DNA of 64,000 nt from contig JAQGBZ010000036.1 in assembly GCA_034687125.1 (NCBI GenBank), forward strand, positions 62,001-126,000, given 5' to 3'. Position 1 is the first letter of the stretch, and each line of letters starts with the position of its first letter. The position numbers and the translations under genes are program-made. The notes beneath the pieces were generated by a model that was not told the DNA's origin, searched no databases, and saw nothing but the letters and a program-made list of their open reading frames with translations. The stretch comes from Neelides folsomi (lineage: Eukaryota > Arthropoda > Collembola > Neelipleona > Neelidae). Positions 37,501 through 49,353 of this stretch are shown one piece after another.

Positions 37501-40500
37501 ATTGAGTCGCAGTTTGGTTGTGAACCGAGGGATTTTAAACTTTAAGTGTCCGCTTATTACAACTTGTTCCAGAATGAATATATTTGTATTTATGACTCGG
37601 CAGTTAAACATGAATTAGTTTTAATGGCTCATTTCCAGGCTCAACAAAAGGCAAGAGGTTCAAACTGGTAACAACAAAACCCACGGTGAATGTTAAACAT
37701 TAAACATTTAATTTAAATTTTTAAATACAATTCCTAATCGCCTTTTATATAATTAAATGAATGGGGACTCTACGCAGAAGAAAAATTACAGTTGAGCCCG
37801 TTTCCTCCATGAAAGAATTATTGTGGTTTGAGCTATTTTATGGAAATGAATTCATTTTCCTCGACCCAACATAGATGAAATCAAATTGGGAATCTGATTG
37901 TATCTGGAAAATGGTTCAAGACATTGAGAATGTTTGGTTGTAAGTTTTTGGGTTGAGAAAGGGTGAATCAAGTGAGGAGTCGCGTGCTGCGTGTCAATGC
38001 ACGACACATGCACACTAAGACAAAAGTGGCTCGAGGGAAATTTGGGATCGACCCGGCTCGTCGTAGTACGAGAAAACTCATCGTAGACTTGTAGTATTCA
38101 ACATAGTAAAGGAATGGAGGGGAAAGACTCCCATACAGGAATTCAACCATATCCACACCCCATTAACATGTCTCCCGTATACTCTCCGATCTTTATATAA
38201 TCTCCCATATATTCTCCTCTATTCTCCGATATGCTCTTCGATATGTTCTCCTCTACTTGATATAATCCCTATGTCTCATAGTGGCATAATGAGGAGTCAG
38301 ACGGGAAATGGTGTTTTTTCCCTTTGAGCTTCCTTCGAGGAGAAGTCGAGTCGAAGTCAGTCGAGGAGAAAAGCAGAGGTGAAGGACAAGAACGCTCCGG
38401 ACATCTCACTTCCCATTATTCTCTGGGTTTCCCAAACCCGCGGGGCAAATGAATGCCAACCATGGGGGTTGGAGGCCGATGAGCTCATTGGGAATTCTCC
38501 CGCTCAAGTCTTTTATTCCCACACAGGTATTTGTTCATTTGGACCGCTATATGCACCCTTCATAATATACACATACTCCATATCCACCCGATCTCAACAC
38601 CTCAATTGAGGAATGTTGGGGCGAAGGAAGACCTCCCAAAGACTTCCAAAGAGGCATTGTGCGACTTTAGTCAACTTTACATTTTCCCATTCAAAGATAG
38701 AAACCAAATCCGGGGTTTGGAATTTGTTCGGGCTTTGGCTGTGGGAAATTCCCTATGGAGCTCCCTGACATCTGGATTCTCAAATTCTCAACTTTCCACT
38801 CAAATATAAGCAAAGCTCCCGAAGGAAGGAACGTTTGTTAATAAAAAATATTAATTTCATTCTTTTCTCATTCTAATGCTTTTATTGCTTACGATAATTA
38901 TTAACTAATATTATTTAATTCTTTTCATATCTTTTTATTATAGATTTTTTAATAGTCGTTCTGCCAAATTTAATTGACCATAATTGAATTAAATAACTTT
39001 GATTGCTCTCCTTCGCATATTGAATTAATTATTTATATGTGGAGTTTTACGATTTTGTTAAAAGGAAGGTTGATATTAAATATAAAACATTTCCACGTGG
39101 TCAATTATTTTGAAAAAATTGAAACGTGTAGTTAATTGTTTGAAAATTGTTGACAATATAAATATTAAATACTTCAGTAATAAAAGATTTAAAGGTTGCA
39201 CATTATTTAATATTTTTTATTGTGGCCTTCGCCACCTGAGTGCAAGAAAATGGCTTTTATTTAATGTAATATTTTAAAATTGAGGAAGTTGCTTTAAATT
39301 AAAAAAGATAATATTTATCCATTCTGTACTTGTTGCTCGTGTTGTATCAAGGTAATTGGTTGATATCAATGGAATGTTCATAATTGTCTTCATCATCAAA
39401 TTATCTCTTACTTACTATTTAAATATGAATTATGCACATATCCTTGAATGGTCACTCACGAGTACATAAAATAGAAGCTTCCATATATTTAACAATTTCT
39501 CACTAATACGAAATGAATGTAATGAATGGATAAATGCATTCGACGAAGATATAAGTAATAGATGTATTTGCATAATAAATGACTTCTAAGTAATTATTTC
39601 TCATTTACTATTTGCACAGAGAATCGGAAAGTATTTACATTACAATTTTACATCATTTAATTATTACCCTTCTAATGAGTTTCTAAGAACACTTGGCCTT
39701 GTTTAAAATGAATACCTAGGAATACCTAATTAAATTATAGGAACAATCGTTGGGAATTTTCAACTCAAATGTTTCACTTAGGAATTTAAACGCTATTAAA
39801 TGAAAAATCCAGCTCTAAATGGATTCAGCCGATTATGGGCGACAATTGAGCAATTTGCAATTATATGCTTTCTATGAGTTTGAAAAAACCTATTACAATT
39901 ATTATGAGCCACATGAGTCTTAAAACATTACAATCATAAATGTAATGCATCCTTACTACACACTACGATATGATACACATTACACACACATAAAACTATT
40001 TACCTATTATTTAACCACTGAACATAGCAATTAAGATATGGCCAATTAATAAGGTCTAAATATCTAAACTCAAGATTACTTATAAGTGTGTTAAAAGTAC
40101 CACACGATCTATCAACTAAATGTAAGTATCATATATATTTTTATGTTACATTATGTACTACTAAGGTATATAGTATGTATATAGTACCACATAGTACTTA
40201 CATATGTATATGCATTTGTAATACAGATAAAATAATATTATATGTAAAAGAAAGGAAATTTGTCTAATTAAATAATGTATTTATTAATTTATTAATATTG
40301 GAATAGCTAAAGTCAATAAAAGTCCCAATAAAATTGATTTGAATATTAAAGAAGCACGTGCATGATATTAAATACTGTTACAGTAATTCATTGTGGTTAG
40401 TTTGATTGATTCGGAATAAATCATTTTACCAGGAAATTGAGAGTTGAATGAATAGTTTGAGTTGTCCATGTGCATCACAAGCCGGACATGAAAGACGTCC

Positions 40501-42408
40501 TTTTGCTCCACAACGACCGCAATCAGCCCGTCCATGTCCATGAGATGAAGTTCCGCAAACAAGACAGCGGTCTCGTCCGTCGCTCAATACGCCATCACCA
40601 CAACACCCAATGCACCGCGTCTGGAACCGGATCCCATCAACATTGACGCAAACGAGCAATAAAAGTGGTAAACATAAAGACCTCGCACATGTCAGACATC
40701 TGTTTACATTGATCAATCATTGTATGAAGGGTTGTTAAGGTGAAGGGTGGAAGGTCTCAATGCCACACAAAGACACCCGGTGAACACAAACTGGGCCAAA
40801 TGAGATACATAAAAGTTCCAACTGAAGGAACTCCGACAACTCCGAGAAAGGGATAAAAAACCCCAAGGAATGCCAAGAATTGGATGGGGAGATAATGTGT
40901 AATTGGGCTAGGTGGGCCCGGGCTGTGGCGGGTGAGAAGATCCTTCACCAACCGCCAATTAGGCAATTAGTCTCCCGGGAGTTTGGAGCTGAAGCCGGGA
41001 GTGTTCGCGGTTCAGTTAGTGGTTAGGAGTGAGATGGGGCGATAAGGTCTTGGCAACTCTTTCTGTTTTTACCCAGCCCTTCGCGTGGCAAGCGGGACAA
41101 GGAAGCGACCCTGCAGCCCGACACCGATGACAGGCCTTGACACTCGCCGTGTGAGGAACTTCAAGGCATTTTACTTCTGATGCGAAAAGGGTGGCGGGAC
41201 AGGCGGGAATTTCCCATGCACTCGGAGCGACTCCGCCGTCGGGACCGTCAACCTCGCCGCCTGCGTGGGGAACCCAAACCCATCGAGCTTCACGCTTCTC
41301 CGAAAACGTCTCTAAAAGGTACTATGGAAAAAAAGATTTTTTATTTTAGCTCTAAGCCGTCGCGAGAGTTGAGAGCCTTCCCGGGTGTAAGAACTAAAAA
41401 CCCGGATCACTCACAGCGAAAGTTGTTGGGAGAACAAATGTTATTGTATTCCAATGGAATTCTCTTGTAATGCCCAGGAAGAAAAACAACATTAATATCT
41501 TTAGCTCTTTGGAGCGAAACCTTTTCAACAACACTCAACGGATTTCAATCACAGTTGGACATTGGAAATTAAAAAGATGAAAACCTTGAAAAGATCTCAA
41601 TTCCAAATCTTATATACAAAATCTTAGTCCCGCTTAGTCTGTATGTAAGTTTAAATATTATTTCTATCATTTTAGTATAAATGTATTAAAATGATAGAAA
41701 CACGTGTGGGAGATGTAAAATTAACAAATGTTGGAATATGTAAAATATAAGAAGCTTATAAAAGATAGGAACTGATATCGTGTGATATTGTGAATATTGA
41801 AAGATGAATTCAAATGAGGGCAATCGAATGTGTCAACAAGGAAATCCACAAGAGATATTTTCAATTTCATATCAACTAGTGGAACTCAGAATTGGGTCAA
41901 ACTTGATTGGGGATTTTGACCGATTTGGTCTTGGAGTTTATTAAAAATGTTACATGGAAGGCCGGAGAATGCGTGATGTGGGTGAATGGCATAGTTCGGG
42001 CAGGGCGGGAGTCCCAACAGCATTGGTCCTTCACATGGGCGACAAGCGCCGCCCTCGCCGTGGCCTCCGACAAAATCGTGACAGCTGGAGGTGGCGGGAC
42101 AGAAATTTCCCTCATCGGGGTTTGTGTAGCGTCCGACGGAGGTGAAACGGGAACTTGAAAATGGACACAATTGTATGTTTATTCTCAATGAAAATTGAAT
42201 GCTTACCTGAGTCAAATCCAAGGGATTCATATCCACCGATGGAATCGAGAATGTCGAGTGGTGGCGGGAGTTCTTCCCCTACATTAATTAACAAATTGGG
42301 AAATTTAAATTTACTTTGTGGTTTAATTAAATATTAATTAATTAATTTACCCTTTCTCCGGCGGGTTGATCGCGGGAGGGAGTGGCGGCGGAGCTTCTTG
42401 GGCGACAT
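34515..42408 (-). CDS. SSUH2: SSUH2-like protein with DnaJ-type CxxC zinc repeats
   Basis: Homologue of C. elegans ssu-2/human SSUH2, a poorly understood protein with a DnaJ-like cysteine-rich domain, linked in vertebrates to tooth development. Seven exons keep frame: 42408-42351, 42278-42207, 42153-41954, 41309-41073, 40620-40430, 36097-35887 and 34661-34515, 371 residues, about the vertebrate length. Exon 2 has ELPPPLDILDSIGGYESLGF; exon 4 has KCLEVPHTASVKACHRCRAA, diagnostic for SSUH2. CxxC pairs follow: CHRC, CPAC, CIGCC, CLVC, CGRC, CPAC. The last exon ends FFVYGAEGKVYAPDYPQTC then a Cys-rich CSCRCSLV tail, a possible palmitoylation site. Intron 5 is 4.3 kb and apparently empty. The exon 4 acceptor (AGAG, 41309) was chosen to keep frame, so 2-3 residues there are uncertain. 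Confidence 0.9.
34873..34977. repeat. Degenerate 21-bp minisatellite, about five units, in SSUH2 intron 6
   Basis: Five successive diverged copies of a unit like TGTCTTTTCTGGATTCATCTA. The unit is pyrimidine-rich on the plus strand. Function unknown. Confidence 0.8.
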
Positions 42409-43330
42409 TGGAGAGATAACGGTTGTCTCCACCTGTCACTCGCCCTCTCTGACCGACTTTGGCTCCTCTCCCGGCCTCATTCCGGCTGTAATAATAAACA
42501 TCCGCCTCCGCGTCCCGGCCACCAGCTCCCTCACCTTATTTTTAAACACCCTCCCGCCGGTCCCTCATTAGGAGGATTTGGAGATCATTAATGGCCAGAG
42601 GACGTCTTGGAGGAAACCCGGGGTCGAGATGATTTTGATAAATGGAATGGATTCATGAAGGATCGTTAATTTTAAATAATTCCATTTCCTTCCACACTCA
42701 ACCCGTCAATTAATATAATTTCATTTATTCTCGTCATAACTCCTAAGTGGCTGTCTTCAATGACGTTCAATGTGACCAATTGGAATTTTGGAAAAGTCTT
42801 CAATGGTGGATATATTTATATGGTACAGATAGTTTATGTTAGTATTGAATTTAAAATACATTTGCTTTCACTTCAGTGTGCCAACTATAAATATTTCCTT
42901 CCATTTGTGAAGCAAAGAAGAAATAAATCTGTCTGAGGGAAAGATCCTTATTTTATGATCTGTTTAAATTTGTTCATTTCATTTGACGGGGAATCTTGAA
43001 AGGTTGAATTCAAATCAACAATGAAATGTCGGCAAGAAGAAAGCAGATGAAGATTTCTTTTAACTGTAACCTATTTTACATAGAACCAAGATATCAACCA
43101 TTGCATTCTATAGCTTTGAGCAAATGAACTGTTGAATTTCCCAAATTCCACCAACTCTCGTAAAAACCTTTTTGGAACATTCCAGGTGGAACACATTTGA
43201 GATTAGATGTGATTTTTTGAAACTCCATGTAAGAATTGTAAAAACAATCAACACGATCGACATTTATCAAATAAATAAAAAAATCTTTTTGCATTCGTTC
43301 CAACAATTTAATCTTTATTTATTCACTCGA
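42409..43330. other. Spacer upstream of SSUH2
   Basis: The 922 bp between the SSUH2 start and the stop of the orphan secreted gene (both minus strand). The first 200 bp are GC-richer and likely hold the SSUH2 promoter and leader. The remainder is AT-rich without recognisable features, apart from the tandem polyadenylation signals of the orphan gene at its right end. Confidence 0.5.
43314..43323 (-). terminator. Overlapping double AATAAA signal for the orphan secreted gene
   Basis: AATAAATAAA on the minus strand begins 7 bp after the proposed stop codon at 43331, giving a very short 3' UTR, as at SCPx. It is independent support that a transcript ends here. Confidence 0.6.
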
Positions 43331-44002
43331 TCAGTTTACTTGGGATTTGAAAGGAATCTTCATTGTTGGTCTTGTTCTTCTAATGAGAAAGATTTATTTA
43401 TTACATATACTATAAATCTGGGCAAACATTTTCATAACAAACATTTAGCTTAATTTGACCAATTTCTTTATTTAAATGTAAATATTACCTTTTTCGAATC
43501 TTCAAATTAAAAATGGCAAGAATGAAGTCTTTCAGTCCCCATTTAAAATTGTCAATGCTAACTGGAATTAAATTATAATTTTACTAACTTTAAGTACCAA
43601 AGGTACAATTACAAGAACGAGGACGCTTAAATGAAAATGTATTTACTCTACATGGTATTCTATGTAGTATTCTTTTCTGGATCATATTAGATAGCTCTTT
43701 GAACACTACCTAGTACCTAAACACCTTGTATAAGTACAATTGTGGGTATATTACATATTTATATTATATTACTTACTTCTCACAGGAAGTTGAATTTCCA
43801 TATCAGATTGAACGCCTCCACGTTTAAATGACAAAATGGGAAATTTGAAGATTGATTCATAAAAGACCCAAGATTTTTTATCTTCTTTCTTTGTTTGTTT
43901 TACAAGGCGGGATTTTTTAATTGATTGGTTAACTTGATCCAAAGTAGAAAATTGAGCTAAGGAGAGAAAAAGTAATAGAAAGTTAAAAACGCAAAAATTC
44001 AT
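43331..44002 (-). CDS. Orphan secreted protein, three exons (115 aa)
   Basis: Exons 44002-43777, 43561-43489 and 43379-43331 join with matching phases (1, 2) and canonical sites (donors GTAAGT and GTAATA, acceptors TTCCAG and CATTAG). The start MNFCVFNFLLLFLSLAQF is a strong signal peptide. The mature part is basic, with several dibasic sites (KKSR, KKEDKK, FKRGG, RKRR) and short hydrophobic-aromatic segments such as WVFYESIFKFPILSF and FKWGLKDFILAIFNL. No Cys occurs after the signal region. Dibasic sites after a signal peptide would suit a peptide precursor, but no known neuropeptide is recognised. A double polyadenylation signal follows the stop. Composition is AT-rich, so chance cannot be excluded. 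It lies between SSUH2 and the ZNFX1-like gene. Confidence 0.5.
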
Positions 44003-45109
44003 TTTAATTAAATATGTCGGATAGATTTGAATGAAGATCAACTTTGAAAGAGTTGAAAGATTAACTAAAAGAAAAAGGAAAAGAAATCTTTTTCCAACAT
44101 TTCCATTTTACATCGTTAAACGCAGTTTAACTTCATTTTAAACTCATTTTGTTCAAAAGAAAAAGGGTTAGAAAAAAATAATAAAACTCATTGGGTTAAA
44201 GATCATAACTTCTATCGAGTACACAATTTGTGTCACTTGATTCACTCAGTTGAATTTAAGTGGTGCAATAAATAGATGTAAAAGCATACATTAATTGTCG
44301 TTGAAAGATGTTGAGTTTCAAATGTTGTTTCCTTTTATTTCCACTATCAAAAATACAATGAAAATTTTATCTTCCGGATTTACTGTTAATTATGTGATTT
44401 TTCATCAACTTTGTAATTTACAACTTGAACTTGATTTACAGTTTTAAACAAATTAAACTCCATTTCCAATTTCTTTTTTCTAGAATGTGAGTGAGTTTGT
44501 GGAAAGAGCTGGGAGTTTTATTTTAAAAGAAACGACATATTAAACAATTAGTTAACTATACCTATAATAGTCAACTTCAGAACAATGTTATATTGTACTC
44601 ATAAATACTATAGTATGGTATAGTGTACATATATACATACCTGCATATTACATATATATATATATATATATAAACCTATGGTATATTAATATATATTTGT
44701 AATGTAGGTTTACTTATTAATTATGTCAATTCCTTTGGAAAAATTCAAATACCAAGGTGGAAATAGAATTGATTTTCATATCTCTTGAGCTGATATCAAT
44801 TTTCCATACTATTATATTTATTCCTCCATTGGGTTAAAGAGAAGACGTTGAAGATTTATTGTGAAGAAAGAAGTTGGGTAGGAACCTTGGAACGAATTTC
44901 ATATTTTTAAAACGAAATCAAATTATTATTATTGGTAAAGGTCTTATTAAATAAGGTTTAATTAACGTTTTGAAGTTTGTCCTTTCACTCACTAATTGTC
45001 AGTTAGTTCTTTCCTTCGACGACACCGACAGTGACGTTTTTTTCTCTTTTTCACATACGAGGAAAGAAGTGTTCGTTACATATTTATGCTTGGATTCAAA
45101 ATTGTCAAA
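44003..45109. promoter_or_regulatory. Divergent interval between orphan secreted gene and ZNFX1-like gene
   Basis: About 1.1 kb of AT-rich DNA between divergent starts, containing an (AT)n run at about 44652-44673. Just before the plus-strand gene is a T-rich stretch and a TATTTATG box at 45080. Nothing firmer can be assigned. Confidence 0.35.
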
Positions 45110-48100
45110 ATGAATAATTTTGATGATTTGAATCTGAGTTCTTTTTCATCTCCAATTTTGAAAAATGATTTGCCGATCCGTGGAATGGAAACGAATTTCT
45201 TCCTCTTTACTTTGGACCAAGAAGAAAGGGAGGAAAAATGGGCGGAATTGGTTTCCATTTTGTCTCATCATCTCGGATCTTTCAATGACCCCAATGACAT
45301 TCGAATTATCACCAATGCAAAAGAGAATTTTCAGATGTTGAAAGAAGCTCGGCCAGTTTGTGGACCATTACTCGACAAAGAACTTGATGAACCGAAGAAA
45401 ATAATCATTTTAATGATTTGTCAAAATATAAACATATTGTCAGCTTTACTAAATGGCTTTGCATTTGCAAAGTAAGAAATTAATAATTAAAAAATAAATT
45501 GTATTATTTATAACATTATAAATTATAACTAAATGTTGATAATTATGTAAAATTATATATTTAAAAATTATTAATTTTCAGAGAAGCTCTTTATGTTTTT
45601 TGTGAAATGAATTTATTTGAAATGTGGAACGACGTTTATTGGACCCAATTAACAACCAGCCTATTAATGGAGAATCGAATTGTGAAAACCTTCCAGGTAT
45701 TTTAAATATTTTGATCTTGAAATTAATTCACTACATAAATGCAAATTAAAGATTTATTTTGGTTAAAAATAATTCTTTCAGGTTTCTTGTGAACATGGTG
45801 TCATTGTCGGGCCAATAAGAAAACCTCTCGACTTTTGGAACATAGGCTGCCAAGAAATTTGCAATAAAATTTATAAATGTGGCCATTATTGCAATCAGAC
45901 TTGTCATCTCAAGACTTTGCATAACCAAAACTGCTCAATTATTTGCAACAAACCTTGCGAATTGCGAATCCATCCCTGCCAACAATCTTGCCATGTTCCA
46001 GAAAATTGCAAACCATGTGGATTTCCTGTAGAGGTCCAAAGGAAATGTTGGCATACATTATTTCTTCCTTGTTCGGAAGTTCCTTTGGATAAATCTCTTC
46101 TTATTCTTCAACCATGTCAAGTTCCCATTTGCCAAAAACTTCTCTGCGGACATGAAACATTTTTGCCTTGTCATTTATCCGGGAGTAAAATTGTATGCGA
46201 TCAAATGTGTCTCCAATTTGCACCTTGTGGTCATCCCTGCCTGAGAAAATGCCATTTCCCCAATACCCACAAATGGGAACCTTGCGAAAAGCCATGTTTG
46301 AAAATTTGCTCTGTTGGACATCCTTGCAAAAGTTTGTGCAAAATTCCCTGTCCGCCTTGTCCAATCAAAGTCAACGACGTTTTGTTGTGTGATCATGTGA
46401 GAGTGAGAGAATGCTCACAACCATTCGACAATTCACCTTGTTCTCAACCATGCAATTTAAAACGGAATTGCGAACATCCTTGCAAAAAACTTTGCAAAGA
46501 TCCATGTGGGCTTTGCATGGTAATTAATTAATAACCTATATTAATTTATTTATTAATTAATTATGTTTCTTTATATTATTTAATTTTAGGTTATACATTT
46601 TTAAGCAAATTTAATTTCTATTTAAGGTGATGAAAATAATTACTTTTCCTAATTGCTCACATCAAATGACTCGCCCATGTTGTTATAAAATGACTGAAAA
46701 TGATGTTTGCAAAGTGATTACATCTGAGGTATGAAAATCTCAACTGATATGTCTATAATATATTTCTAAATTTTATGATATGAATTTCCAATAATTTTCT
46801 ATAACAGCTTTTTTTTTATTCAGATGTAATTTGGATATTTTATTTATATTTATATATATATATATAATTTGACCTGTTTATTTACAGGTCAAATTGGCTT
46901 CATGTTCTCATATGGTTGAATCTCCATGTTATCTCCTATTTAATGAAAAACCCGAAGATGAGCTCACTCTATATTGCAATAACATCTGTGGACAAACTTT
47001 GGTTTGTGGACACGAATGTCGCAATAAATGCCGTGATTGCCATTATGGAAGATTCCATCAACGTTGTACAGAAAATTGTGATAAAATTTTCATTTGTGGT
47101 CACAAGTAAGAGATTCTTTATAAAATATACAAAATTATATCTACACTACCAATTTTTCATAATTACTTATATTATTTATTTATTACAAATATGTACATGT
47201 ACCATATAATATACTTACATAGGTAGTATTCATATACAATGTTACATGAATCATGTAAATCTTAATTCATGTTATATTCATGTTTAAATGGATTTTATGT
47301 TCAAGTTGTCAATTTTATAATTTATTTGAAGGTGTCAAGTTTCGTGTCCAAACGAATGTCGTCCATGTGATTTCCCATGCATTGTTAAATGTGAACATGG
47401 ACCATGTCCTTTGCCATGTGGTGCTATTTGTCCACCATGTAATTTACCATGCGAAATGTATTGTCCCCATGAGGGGCAATGTGCGAAAACCTGCGGATTT
47501 CCATGTTCAATTCCAACATGCTACAAAGGATGTGAGGGCAAACTTCGTTGTGGACATTCTTGTGTTGGACTTTGCAGTGCCCAATGTCCTCCCTATTGTC
47601 GAATATGCGATCGAGAGATGCTCAAAGATGGACTTATGCTTGGAGAAGAAACTGTCACTGATGAAAGGTATGAAATAGGAAAAGTTAAGTCATTAATTAG
47701 CAATTAATTAATTACAATTAAAGGTCCATTTCTAGAATTTGGTGTTTTAATAATTTAACAATATTTAGGTTTGTTATGCTTCCTGAATGTGGTCATTGTA
47801 TTGAAGTCAATTGTTTGGATACTTGGTTAAACACCGAAAGTGAATCAATCGGATTCAAATCCTGTCCATTGTGCAAAATTACAATTTGGACTTTGAAAAG
47901 ATACACAATGCCTCTCTATGAAGCTCTGACCAATGTGAATAATGTCAAAAGTCGGACATATGGAGTCCTTAAAGACAATTTAAACACGGCAAAAAATATT
48001 TCGAGAGAACTTGAAAATATTATAAATGGAAAGGCGAGATATTCATATTTGATCTATCTCTTTCTTAAACAATACATCGTTGAAGATGGAATTATTAAAA

Positions 48101-49353
48101 TGGTAAATTACATATTTATTTAATTATGATTAATTCTAATTTCCATTAATAGTGGATTTAAAGCTAATTTTTTTAAATTAAGGCCTCGACAAGGGAATTG
48201 GATTCTGTAAAAGCGGTTATGAAAATCTGGAGTTGTTTGGAAAAACTTTATGCCGATTCTCAATTTATGGACAAAGAAAATTTGCAATTGATCGACCAAG
48301 GAATTGTTTTCCTCTTGGACAAAATTGTATCAAGGACACTTCCATTGTACTCAACTGAAATTCGTGACATGTATCGGCAGTTTGACCGAATAATTCATTT
48401 GCACCTCCTCGTAAGGTAATTAAATAAAGTTTTCTCCAAAGAACTTTCACCATTTATTTAGGTAGTTAAAATAATATAAACTTGAAGTTCGCAAAATTTG
48501 TTTCCTCCTTAAATATTGATTTATTACATTTTATGTATTTATATAAATATTTAAGATTAGATAATATTTAATACAAACCTATATAATATACCTGTACTTA
48601 TTTTACAAACATATTTATTTACATGGAAGATTTTATAATATAAATAGAATTTGTTGAGTATTTCAATCATTTCGTTCATTTAATTTCCCGAATTGGTTTG
48701 AGTAATTTAATCTTTTTAAATTTATTTTTAGTCAAATTGGAATTAAATGGATTGGAGCATCCGCAAAACGTGTAATTGACGAAGCTAAAAAAATCATACT
48801 TGGACCAATGCCTTACAATGATGACAAAAAAAGTGTCGTTTTGACTCTGATTCAAGTAATTTGAAATTGTTACTTTCCCCAATCTAATAAATTTATAAAA
48901 TAACATTGAGATTTAGTTAGAAAATTATTTACATTCTGTGTTCTTAATTAATAATATTATCATTTAATATGATCATTAATTAAGTTCTCATTAAGTAAAT
49001 TTTTTGTGCTTAATTTTTCTTTTTTAATTTCCCAGGAGCTTGGTGAACTTTTCGAATGTCGTCTGAGCATTTCTGAGGGAGAACGACAAGAAATTAACAC
49101 AGCATTTGGGAACATTCTTGGTCGTTGGTTCAAATGCCCCAATTCCCATGTTTACATGGTTAGTGAATGCGGGGGAGCAACAGAAATTGGAAATTGCAAT
49201 GAATGCGGATCTCAGATTGGGGGAGAAAGTCACAAACTTCTGAAAACAAATGCATTTGCTCCTGAGATGGACGGAGCTGAAGCTCCGCTTTATCCAACCG
49301 TTTTAAGTGACTTGGATCCATATCAAGTTTTCGACTCGGACACATCGGAATAA
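45110..49353 (+). CDS. NFX1-type zinc-finger protein, ZNFX1-like but lacking the helicase
   Basis: ZNFX1 proteins pair an SF1 RNA helicase with NFX1-type zinc fingers and a C-terminal RZ finger and act in small-RNA inheritance and antiviral sensing. Ten exons keep frame: 45110-45471, 45582-45696, 45782-46519, 46627-46728, 46888-47105, 47332-47667, 47769-48102, 48183-48415, 48732-48855 and 49036-49353, 959 residues. Residues 1-159 are unassigned. About 160-590 is a Cys/His array (GHYCNQTCH, CGHPCLRKCH, CGHECRNKC, CGHSCVGLC). Next is the conserved LPECGHCIEV ... CPLCKITIW block, an alpha-helical region, and the RZ finger RWFKCPNSHVYMVSECGG then CNECGSQIGG. The arrangement matches the C-terminal half of ZNFX1. 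No Walker or DEAD-like motif is present in the gene or upstream. The first Met is AUG 45110; 45086 is a second in-frame option. Confidence 0.88.
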
